From NCBI GenBank assembly GCA_016649925.1, contig JAENWO010000198.1, positions 1 to 5,289 on the forward strand: a stretch of 5,289 nt of DNA, written 5' to 3'. This DNA is from Actinomycetales bacterium. GTDB lineage: Bacteria; Actinomycetota; Actinomycetes; Actinomycetales; Beutenbergiaceae. The translations under genes were made by a program, and so were the position numbers. Of the stretch, positions 1 to 4,994 are shown one piece after another. Numbering within the stretch: the first letter of the stretch is position 1; each line of letters begins with the position of its first letter. The notes beneath the pieces are model-generated. The model was not told the DNA's origin. It saw only the letters and a list, made by a program, of their open reading frames with translations, and did not search any database.

Positions 1-132
1 CCCGTGGTCTGGACGCGCGAGTGGGGGCATGGGCGGATCTTCGTCTGCACGCCGGGGCACAGGCTCGAGGTGCTGGACGACGCGAATGTGCGCACAATCG
101 TGGAGAGGGGCTTGCTGTGGGCCAGCCGATGA
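1..132 (+). CDS. ThuA-like domain protein, C-terminal end only
   Basis: Frame 1 is open from the first base and ends at TGA 130-132, giving 43 residues that begin PVVWTREWGHGRIFVCTPGH and end in ERGLLWASR. The order of a W-T-R-x-[WY]-G-x-G-R-[IV]-F strand, a T-x-GH turn and a last helix of the type V-R-T-I-V-E-R-G-L-L-W-A is how ThuA-like (trehalose-utilisation, glutamine-amidotransferase-like fold) domains end. ThuA proteins take part in sugar catabolism, often beside Gfo/Idh/MocA dehydrogenases; their exact reaction is poorly defined. The stop overlaps the start of the next gene by 4 nt (ATGA at 129-132), so the two are probably co-transcribed and translationally coupled. The start and most of the protein lie outside the window. 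Family assignment is from motif memory on a short fragment. Confidence 0.8.
   Translation, partial: PVVWTREWGHGRIFVCTPGHRLEVLDDANVRTIVERGLLWASR
102..110 (+). promoter_or_regulatory. Shine-Dalgarno for the oxidoreductase (start-deciding)
   Basis: GGAGAGGGG lies inside the end of the ThuA-like gene. It is 6 nt before an in-frame GTG at 117 and 18 nt before the ATG at 129. Spacing alone favours GTG 117, which would add Met-Gly-Gln-Pro before the family-typical MRVGIVGCG start. The ATGA stop/start overlap favours ATG 129, since a coupled start can work with a poorly spaced ribosome-binding site. The two options differ by only four residues. Confidence 0.5.
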
Positions 133-1217
133 GGGTCGGAATTGTCGGCTGCGGTGCGATCTCGGGGGCATACCTGCAGACGTTCGCCCGGCTGGAGGCG
201 GTTCGCCTTGTGGCGGTTGCAGACATCGATGCCGCGCGTGCGCAGGCCGTCGCCGATGAGCAGGGTGTGCGCGCACTGACGGTCGACGAGCTGGTCTCGG
301 ATGCGTCGGTCGACGTTGTACTCAACCTCACGATCCCCGCAGCGCACGCCGAGATCGCGCTGAAGGCGATCGCCGCCGGCAAGGATGTTTACGGCGAGAA
401 GCCGCTCGCGGCGACGCTGACGGATGCCCGGCGCGTTCTCGATGCGGCGGTCGCGGCGGGGGTGAGGGTCGGTTGCGCGCCCGACACCGTGCTCGGTACC
501 GGCATCCAGACCGCTCGCAAGGCGGTAGACGATGGATTGATCGGGACGCCCATCGCGGCGACAGCGACCATGGTGACGGCGGGCCACGAGCGGTGGCATC
601 CGAACCCGGACTTCTACTACCAGCCCGGAGGAGGGCCCCTGCTCGACATGGGACCGTACTACGTGACCGCGCTCGTGACGTTACTCGGGCCCGTCGCATC
701 CGTTATCGGCGCTACCAGCAACACGCGAGCGACCAGAACCATCGGCTCGGGGCCGCGCGCGGGCGAGACGATTCCCGTGAATGTCGGCACGCACGTCACC
801 GGCGTGCTCGTGCACGAGTCCGGAGCGCTCTCCACGCTCATGATGAGCTTCGATGCGATCGCGACACGTGCGTCGAACATCGAGGTGCACGGTACCCGGG
901 CGTCGCTGATCGTGCCGGATCCGAACGGATTCGACGGTGACGTGCGCATCCGCGATCTTGCCGGGTCCGACTGGACAACGCTCCCGGTCAACGCGGGGTA
1001 CAGGGGTGCTGCGCGCGGCTACGGACTCGCCGACCTCGCGACGACGCGGCCCGACACGGAGGCTCGCGCGAACGGGCAACTGGCGTATCAGGTGCTCGAC
1101 ATCATGCAGTCGCTGCTCGACGCGGCGCGTGACGGCCGGTCGGTCGACGTGGCGAGCACGTGCGACCGGCCGGCCACCGTTCCGCTCGGCGATGCACCCG
1201 GCGGCGTCCGCGAGTAG
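129..1217 (+). CDS. Gfo/Idh/MocA family NAD(P)-dependent oxidoreductase
   Basis: A 362-residue protein, normal length for the family, which oxidises or reduces hydroxyl groups of sugars, inositols or related polyols in the cytoplasm. The N-terminal Rossmann fold starts at once with VGIVGCGAIS (residues 3-12), followed by an acidic strand end VAVADID that would contact the cofactor ribose. The signature EKPLA is at residues 90-94; its Lys is the usual catalytic and cofactor-binding residue. The C-terminal alpha/beta domain carries GGGPLLDMGPYYV (167-179). Many relatives have G-x-H after the conserved Asp, whereas here the histidine position is tyrosine, as I recall for one recognised sub-group. 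Substrate cannot be told from sequence. ATG 129 is chosen for its 4-nt overlap with the ThuA-like gene and because the Rossmann strand begins there; GTG 117 is the alternative. An in-frame extension back to position 21 runs through the ThuA-like gene and is not credible. The gene looks intact and is the last of its operon, facing pgi. Confidence 0.93.
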   Translation: MRVGIVGCGAISGAYLQTFARLEAVRLVAVADIDAARAQAVADEQGVRALTVDELVSDASVDVVLNLTIPAAHAEIALKAIAAGKDVYGEKPLAATLTDARRVLDAAVAAGVRVGCAPDTVLGTGIQTARKAVDDGLIGTPIAATATMVTAGHERWHPNPDFYYQPGGGPLLDMGPYYVTALVTLLGPVASVIGATSNTRATRTIGSGPRAGETIPVNVGTHVTGVLVHESGALSTLMMSFDAIATRASNIEVHGTRASLIVPDPNGFDGDVRIRDLAGSDWTTLPVNAGYRGAARGYGLADLATTRPDTEARANGQLAYQVLDIMQSLLDAARDGRSVDVASTCDRPATVPLGDAPGGVRE

Positions 1218-1320
1218 TTCGCCGCGGCCGGGGTCTCAGTGGTCGCTCTGCCGCACGGATGCGACATCGAGCGTGAACCGGGTCTTCGCGACTCCATCCG
1301 CGGAGGCCGAGGCCCCGCCC

Positions 1321-1380
1321 GGCTTCCCGCCGGGCTTCCCGCCGGGCTTCCCGCCGGGCTTCCCGCCGGGCTTCCCGCCG
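1321..1380. repeat. Tandem repeat, 5 perfect copies of a 12-bp unit
   Basis: GGCTTCCCGCCG is repeated five times without a mismatch, at 1321, 1333, 1345, 1357 and 1369, followed by a partial sixth copy (GGCTT at 1381). The bases just before (GGCCCCGCCC) resemble a degraded unit. Read on the plus strand it would give Pro-Gly-Phe-Pro repeats, on the minus strand Gly-Gly-Lys-Pro. It is non-coding in my reading, because no open frame over it has a convincing start or any recognisable flanking domain. Perfect copies suggest recent expansion by replication slippage. Confidence 0.95.
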
Positions 1381-1395
1381 GGCTTGAGGCTGCCC

Positions 1396-1467
1396 GCCGA
1401 GTCAGAGGCTTCGCGTCGAGTCAGTCGGCCACGAACACCTAACTCGACGCGCACCACCTAACTCGAC
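1396..1467. repeat. Nested imperfect palindrome of four related 10-mers
   Basis: Four copies of one 10-base word occur: GCCGAGTCAG at 1396-1405, GTCGAGTCAG at 1415-1424, then in reverse orientation CTAACTCGAC at 1439-1448 and 1458-1467. Copies 1 and 4, and copies 2 and 3, are exactly symmetric about 1431/1432, and each same-strand pair is 19 bp apart. The best-matched part is CGCGTCGAGT (1412-1421) against ACTCGACGCG (1442-1451), a perfect 10-bp stem with a 20-nt loop. CACCTAACTCGAC is also a 13-bp direct repeat (1436-1448, 1455-1467). Placed between convergent genes it could act as a bidirectional terminator hairpin, or be a dispersed intergenic palindromic repeat. No T-run follows it. Confidence 0.7.
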
Positions 1468-1514
1468 CCTCGATCCGCTCCAGCTCCCCGCGAGCCGAGG
1501 GCCGCTGCCCTGGG

Positions 1515-3197
1515 TCAGCCGCGGAGGCCGAGGTAGTACCTGATCAGGCCCTGGGTGGAAGGGTCCTGACCCGCGAGGACCCCGGCGTCACCAGCGACGG
1601 CGGGGGCGATCTCGCTCGCCAGCACCTTGCCCAGCTCGACGCCCCACTGGTCGAAGCTGTCGATGCCCCAGACCACGCCCTGGACGAACGTGATGTGCTC
1701 GTACAGCGCGATGAGCTGCCCGAGCACCGAAGGAGTGAGCGCGGGGGCCAGGATCGACGTCGTCGGGCGGTTCCCGGCGAACACGCGCGCCGAGACGCTT
1801 CTCTCGGCGGCGCCCTCGGCCCGGACCTCCTCGGCCGTCTTGCCGAAGGCGAGCGCCCTCGTCTGGGCGAAGAAGTTCGCCAGGAACAGAGCGTGCACGT
1901 CGGTGTCACCGTCGCGCAGCGGGTGCGCGGGGTTCGCGACGGCGATGAAGTCCGCAGGGATGAGCCGGGTGCCCTGGTGGATCAGCTGGTAGAACGCGTG
2001 CTGCCCATTCGTGCCGGGTTCGCCCCAGAAGACCTCACCGGTCTCCGTGGTCACCGGTGAGCCGTCCCAGCGCACGGACTTGCCGTTCGACTCCATCGTC
2101 AGCTGCTGCAAGTACGCGGGGAAGCGGTGCAGGTGCTGCGCGTAGGGCAGGACGGCGTGGGTCGCGGCGTCGAGGAAGTTGACGTACCAGACGTTGAGCA
2201 GCCCGAGCAGGACGGGCACGTTCTGCACGAACGGCGTGCCGCGAAAGTGCTCGTCGACGGCGTGGAAGCCGGCGAGGAACTCCGCGAACCGTTCCGGGCC
2301 GATCGCGATCGCCAGGGACGCCCCGATCGCGGAGTCCACCGAGTAGCGTCCGCCGACCCAGTCCCAGAACCCGAAGGCGTTGGCCGGGTCGATGCCGAAC
2401 GCGGCGACCTTGTCCAGCGCCGTGGAGACGGCTACGAAGTGCTGGGCCACTGCCTACGTACGGGCGTCGTCGGTGTCCACGATCGCACCCGCCGAGAGCA
2501 GTCCGGTCCACAGCCACTCGCGGGCCAGGCGCGCGTTCGTGAGGGTCTCCAACGTGCCGAACGTCTTCGAGGCAACGATGAAGAGGGTCGTCTCCGGGTC
2601 GAGGCCGCTCGTCGTCTCGGCAATGTCCGTGGGGTCGATGTTGGAGACGAAGCGGACCGCGAGCCCGTCCTGCACGTACTCCTGCAGCGCCTCGTAGGCC
2701 ATCACCGGGCCGAGGTCGGAGCCGCCGATACCGATGTTGACGACGGTGGCGACAGGCTGGCCGGTGACACCCGTCCACGCGCCGCTGCGCACCTTCTCCG
2801 CGAACGCGTAGACCTTCGCCAGCTCGGCGTGCACGTCGGCGTCGACGTCCCGCCCGTCGACGACGAGCCCCGGGGAGGCGCCCGCCGGACGGCGCAGCGC
2901 GGTGTGCAGCACCGCGCGGTCCTCGGTCACGTTGATGTGCTCCCCGGCGAACATCGCGGCGAGCCGGTCGGCGAGGCCGACCTCCTCGGCGAGACGGACG
3001 AGCAGGGCCAGGGTCTCGTCAGTGACGAGGTTCTTGGACAGGTCGACGTGCAGGTCAGCCACGTCGAGCGTCAGACGCTGCGCCCGCTCGGGGTCGCTGG
3101 CGAACCAGGCGCGCAGGTCCGGCTCGAGGGCGTCCCGGTGGGCGGTGAGGCCGGCCCAGGCGCTGGTGCTCGTCGCGTCGATCGGTGAGGCGCTCAC
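1515..3197 (-). pseudogene. pgi: Glucose-6-phosphate isomerase, interrupted by one in-frame amber codon
   Basis: Pgi interconverts glucose-6-phosphate and fructose-6-phosphate in glycolysis and gluconeogenesis. Read through the stop, the frame gives 560 codons, the usual length. The first SIS domain has IGIGGSDLGP (155-164) and the phosphate-binding SKTFGTLETLTNA (210-222). After amber codon 248 follow WVGGRYSVDSAIG (280-292, PROSITE-type signature 1), catalytic Glu in MESNGK (369), catalytic His in NGQHAFYQ (400), and GIDSFDQWGVELGK (511-524, signature 2) ending in the active-site Lys. Every expected catalytic residue is therefore encoded, and there is no frameshift: both halves are in the same frame. 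GTG 3197 is chosen because AGGGAG lies 4 nt upstream and the family sequence starts about there; the frame stays open upstream to 3332 but without Pgi-like sequence. As written, translation yields 247 residues lacking the active site. GTG at 2448-2450 could restart the C-terminal half (311 residues), but it has no evident ribosome-binding site and would lack the first SIS domain. A sequencing or assembly error, a strain-specific nonsense mutation and suppression all remain possible. Confidence 0.9.
2454..2456 (-). other. In-frame amber (TAG) inside pgi
   Basis: On the minus strand the codons read GAC GAC GCC CGT ACG TAG GCA GTG GCC CAG, i.e. Asp-Asp-Ala-Arg-Thr-stop-Ala-Val-Ala-Gln, with Pgi sequence resuming at once (HFVAVSTALDKV). 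A single change from CAG, GAG or AAG would create it. It falls in the linker between the two SIS domains, a variable stretch. The surrounding CGTACGTA is a short self-complementary run. Confidence 0.9.
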
Positions 3198-3201
3198 GGT
3201 G

Positions 3202-3207
3202 CTCCCT
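3202..3207 (-). promoter_or_regulatory. Ribosome-binding site of pgi
   Basis: The minus strand reads ATCAGGGAGCACC followed by GTG at 3197. AGGGAG, 4 nt from the GTG, is the only Shine-Dalgarno-like run near the point where Pgi-family sequence begins, and it decides the start. Further upstream, an A-rich patch (minus-strand GAAAACAATACGGT, about 3257-3270) may hold a -10 element, but I see no matching -35. Confidence 0.65.
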
Positions 3208-3351
3208 GATGTGCGTGTCGGTGACGACGTCGGTGCTCGACATCGGTGATCAGCCCACCGTATTGTTTTCCGCGGGTCGACGCCGAGGACTTGGTCCGGC
3301 TGGACGCTTCCGCCGGACGCGACCGCGGGCATCTCCGCGAACTGGGCGGAG

Positions 3352-3381
3352 ATGAACCTGGGGCGCCGCCTTGGGTATGCT
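3352..3381 (+). promoter_or_regulatory. Candidate promoter of the tRNA-Gly gene
   Basis: ATGAAC (3352-3357, sharing the TGA core of TTGACA) and TATGCT (3376-3381, four of six bases of TATAAT, keeping the TA and final T) are 18 bp apart. Transcription would start near 3388, some 24 nt before the tRNA, a usual distance for a tRNA leader. The match is only moderate, and position upstream of the tRNA is the main argument. Confidence 0.45.
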
Positions 3382-3411
3382 GGGCGACGCGAAGGCCCTC
3401 GGGGCCGACGT

Positions 3412-3485
3412 GCGGGTGTAGTTCAATGGTAGAACTTCAGCTTCCCAAGCTGATGGCGCGGGTTCGATTCCCGTCACCCGCTCCA
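3412..3485 (+). tRNA. tRNA-Gly, anticodon CCC
   Basis: A complete cloverleaf. The acceptor stem is GCGGGTG (3412-3418) with CACCCGC (3475-3481), then discriminator T and an encoded CCA (3483-3485). The D stem is GTTC/GAAC with loop AATGGTA. The anticodon stem TCAGC/GCTGA (3437-3441, 3449-3453) encloses loop TTCCCAA, so the anticodon is CCC (3444-3446) and reads GGG glycine codons. The T arm is GCGGG, TTCGATT, CCCGT with one G-U pair. All invariant positions look intact. It lies divergently from pgi, with mobile-element remnants starting about 170 bases downstream, so its 3' end is a possible past integration target. I found no second copy of the tRNA 3' end in the window. Confidence 0.97.
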
Positions 3486-3650
3486 CAGGCGAAGAGCGTT
3501 GCAACAGGCGTGGATTCGAGGATTCCGGTTCTCTGCAAACCCGTGTTTTCGGTCCACGCCCGGGCCGCCTTGGGCCACGCACTCCCACCTCGGCACTCAC
3601 CCTTCAGTTTCAGAAGGACGCTCAGCTTGTCGTGTCGGGTTCGTCGGTTC
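3486..3650. other. Spacer between tRNA-Gly and the IS66 remnant
   Basis: No gene is recognised. It contains an 8-bp inverted pair GGCGTGGA (3507-3514) and TCCACGCC (3553-3560), separated by 38 nt and with no T-run, so I do not call it a terminator. Open frames crossing this stretch on either strand are translations of the tRNA and its flanks, not genes. Confidence 0.5.
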
Positions 3651-4835
3651 GTAACTACTCAGCAGCTTCTTGGGTCGTGATCGGCGTGGCCGCTTGATCA
3701 TGGCGCTGTGATCGCCGCTGTGGTGGTGAGTCGGCATCGCCTCTGGTGTCGGTGACCGCGCTTCTTCCCCCCCTTGGGCGCCTCGGTGTGGCTGAGCTTT
3801 CGGTGGTGGAGCGGGCGTTGCGCGCCGAGCTGGGTGAGTTGCGCGCGCTGAACGCGGAGCTACGGCTGTCGTGTGAGTTGTACATCGAGCAGGTGGCGGC
3901 GCTGCGGGAGCTGGAACGCGCGTCGGCCGAGTTGGAGCGCAAGTGGGTTGAGCTGGAGCGTGTCTCGGGCGAGCGGGACCGCTTGGCGGAGCAGGAGATC
4001 GCGCTGCTGCGCGCGCGGGTCGCGGAGCTGGAGGCGCGGCTGGGGCGCAACCCGCGCAACTCCAGCAGGCCGCCGTCTGGTGAGGGCTAGGAGAAGCCGG
4101 CGCCGCGGTCGCGGCGCGAACGCAGCGACCGCAGGACGGGCGGGCAGCCGGGGCGGGAAGGAAAGACGTTGCGGCAGGTGCAGCGCCCCGATGAGGTGGT
4201 GCGCCACGCCCCGGCGGCGTGCGGGGACTCCTGGGGCGTCGCTGGCGCAGGCGCCGGTGACCTCCACCGGGACCCGGCAGGTCTTCGACCTGCCCCGGGT
4301 CGTGCTGCGGGTGGTCGAGCACCAGATCGAGCATCGCCTGTGCGGTTGTGGGCAGGTCAAGGATGGGCGCGGCGCCGGCGGGGGTGGGTGCCCCGGGCCC
4401 AGTACGGGCCCGGGGTGCGGGCGTTGGGCACCTACCTGCTGGCCGGCCAGCATCTGCCGCTGGCCCGGACCGCCGAGCTGCTGGGCGAGGTGGTCGGCGC
4501 ACCGGTCAGCGAGGGCTCCCTGGCGGGCTGGTACACCGCCGCCGCCGCCGGGCTGGACGGCTTCGACGACGCACTCAAGAGCGCACTGGGAGCCGCGGAC
4601 GTGCTCGCCGGTGGACCAGAGCCGGTGCCCGTGTCGACGGTGCCCTGGGGTGGATCCACGCCGCCCGCACCGAGGCCCTGACCCGCTACACCGTCTCGAC
4701 GCGCCGCGCCGCGCCGCGGTGGCGATGGACGAGGCCGGGGCGGTGCCCGCCCTGTCTCCGGACACGGTGCTGGTCAGCGACTTCTGGTCCCCGTACCCGA
4801 AGTACGACGTCATCCACGCGGTATGCGGGGCGCAG
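3651..4835 (+). mobile_element. IS66-family insertion sequence remnant
   Basis: The content is a degraded IS66-type transposase with its left flank. The left boundary is inferred: GTAACTACTCAGCAGC begins at 3651, and IS66-family ends typically begin with GTAA. The right part of the element, including the last third of the transposase and the right inverted repeat, is missing. Family sequence stops at about 4834, where a different segment beginning TATGCAGAAC takes over. With the right end lost, the 8-bp target duplication of this family cannot be looked for. The boundaries are approximate; the identity rests on the transposase. Confidence 0.6.
3746..4833 (+). pseudogene. IS66-family transposase, multiply frameshifted and 3'-truncated
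   Basis: IS66 transposases are DDE enzymes with a leucine-zipper N-terminus, a zinc-finger domain and an RNase H-like core. Seen here in order: a Glu/Leu-rich coiled coil (residues about 20-105), then the hallmark RNPRNSSRPPSGEG, which ends in amber 4088-4090. The same frame continues with GGQPGREGKTLRQVQRPDEV (about 4130-4190). The reading then moves to frame 3 near 4225 (APVTSTGTRQVFDLPRVVLR, HRLCGCGQ), frame 1 near 4360 (GAAPAGVGAP), frame 2 near 4395 (YGPGVRALGTYLLAGQHLPL, ARTAELLGEVVGAPVSEGSL), frame 1 near 4625 (ARVDGALGWIHAARTEAL) and frame 3 near 4718 (VPALSPDTVLVSDFWSPY, then KYDVIHAVCGAQ). The zinc finger has lost one CxxC. The expected first catalytic Asp (in a D-E-T motif after ADVL) reads GGPEP. 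The second Asp (VSDFW) is present; the region for the catalytic Glu is gone. It is clearly non-functional. GTG 3746 as start is uncertain: it has no Shine-Dalgarno and a run of seven C (3767-3773) follows. GTG 3788 is an alternative. Confidence 0.9.
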
Positions 4836-4936
4836 TATGCAGAACCCGTGGTTATGCGGACTCGGTTGGCTGGCGGGGTGTTTCTCGCTCTGTCGGGGGG
4901 TCTCGGGCTGCGTTCGCTGCTGAAGAGTTCTGCATA
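4836..4936. repeat. 101-bp segment bounded by 10-bp perfect inverted repeats
   Basis: TATGCAGAAC (4836-4845) and GTTCTGCATA (4927-4936) are exact reverse complements. A related direct copy, TATGCGGAC, sits at 4853-4861. The segment starts exactly where IS66 transposase sequence ends and stops 55 bases before the recombinase GTG/ATG. It could be the terminus or attachment region of the recombinase-bearing element, with the repeated TATGCRGAC words as recombinase-binding arms, or a separate miniature element. No direct target duplication is visible at its edges. It has no coding content. Confidence 0.6.
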
Positions 4937-4938
4937 AT
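4933..4938 (+). promoter_or_regulatory. Possible -10 box for the recombinase
   Basis: CATAAT matches TATAAT at five of six positions and overlaps the right arm of the inverted repeat, about 57 bases before the recombinase start. No good -35 is found 15-19 bp upstream (the sequence there is GCGTTCGCTG), so this is weak. Confidence 0.22.
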
Positions 4939-4957
4939 CGCAGGCTGTAGGCGGATG

Positions 4958-4984
4958 CTCCTCTCACGGATGTTGGGAGAGGAG
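4958..4984 (+). promoter_or_regulatory. Hairpin covering the recombinase ribosome-binding site
   Basis: CTCCTCTC (4958-4965) and GAGAGGAG (4977-4984) are perfect reverse complements with an 11-nt loop. The right arm is itself the Shine-Dalgarno (AGAGGAG), 7 nt before an in-frame GTG at 4992 and 10 nt before ATG 4995. In an mRNA containing both arms the ribosome-binding site would be paired. This resembles, by analogy only, the way some insertion sequences limit transposase synthesis from transcripts entering from outside. The pairing is seen directly; the role is inferred. Confidence 0.6.
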
Positions 4985-4994
4985 TTGGTCGGTG

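Larger units (their letters stand above)
1218..1514. other. Intergenic region between convergent genes
   Basis: About 300 bases between the stop of the oxidoreductase and the stop of pgi, which point at each other. It holds a 12-bp tandem repeat and an imperfect nested palindrome, listed separately. The rest (1218-1310 and 1468-1514) shows no gene, promoter or classical terminator to me; there is no stem followed by a T-run on either strand. Short open frames exist across the repeat on both strands, but only because 12 is divisible by 3 and the unit lacks stop codons. Confidence 0.7.

Noticed and set aside
1134..1171. 9-bp inverted repeat GGCCGGTCG/CGACCGGCC near the end of the oxidoreductase gene
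   Set aside because: It lies within conserved coding sequence, without a T-run. Such GC-rich pairs are expected by chance here, and it is too far from the stop to be a normal terminator.
1236..1457. Minus-strand 73-codon frame with Gly-Gly-Lys-Pro repeats (and the plus-strand Pro-Gly-Phe-Pro counterpart)
   Set aside because: The frames stay open only because the 12-bp repeat has no stops. Starts are GTG without a convincing ribosome-binding site, and the flanks match no family I know. A decayed gene tail cannot be fully excluded.
1321..1467. Possible CRISPR array
   Set aside because: The repeats are contiguous 12-bp units or a symmetric palindrome with no 30-40 bp unique spacers, and no cas gene is present.
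2127..3188. 353-codon plus-strand frame opposite pgi
   Set aside because: It is antisense to conserved Pgi codons, with Arg/Gly/Val-rich low-information sequence typical of a GC-rich shadow frame and no recognisable domain.
3365..3574. Direct repeat GCCGCCTTGGG on both sides of the tRNA (3365-3375 and 3564-3574)
   Set aside because: It is only 11 bp in GC-rich DNA and not adjacent to the tRNA ends or to any element boundary, so it is likely chance rather than an attachment duplication.
3250..3600. Minus-strand 116-codon frame reading VTGIEPAPSAWEAEVLPLNY
   Set aside because: It is the antisense translation of the tRNA-Gly gene, a well-known spurious protein in databases. The tRNA structure explains the sequence fully.
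3246..3680. Plus-strand frame with SSMVELQLPKLMARVRFPSP
   Set aside because: It is the sense translation of the same tRNA, another classic false gene, with no domain outside the tRNA.
3597..4813. Long minus-strand frames opposite the IS66 transposase
   Set aside because: They are shadows of the transposase: Pro/Arg/Ala-rich and without motifs. The plus strand carries clear IS66 blocks.
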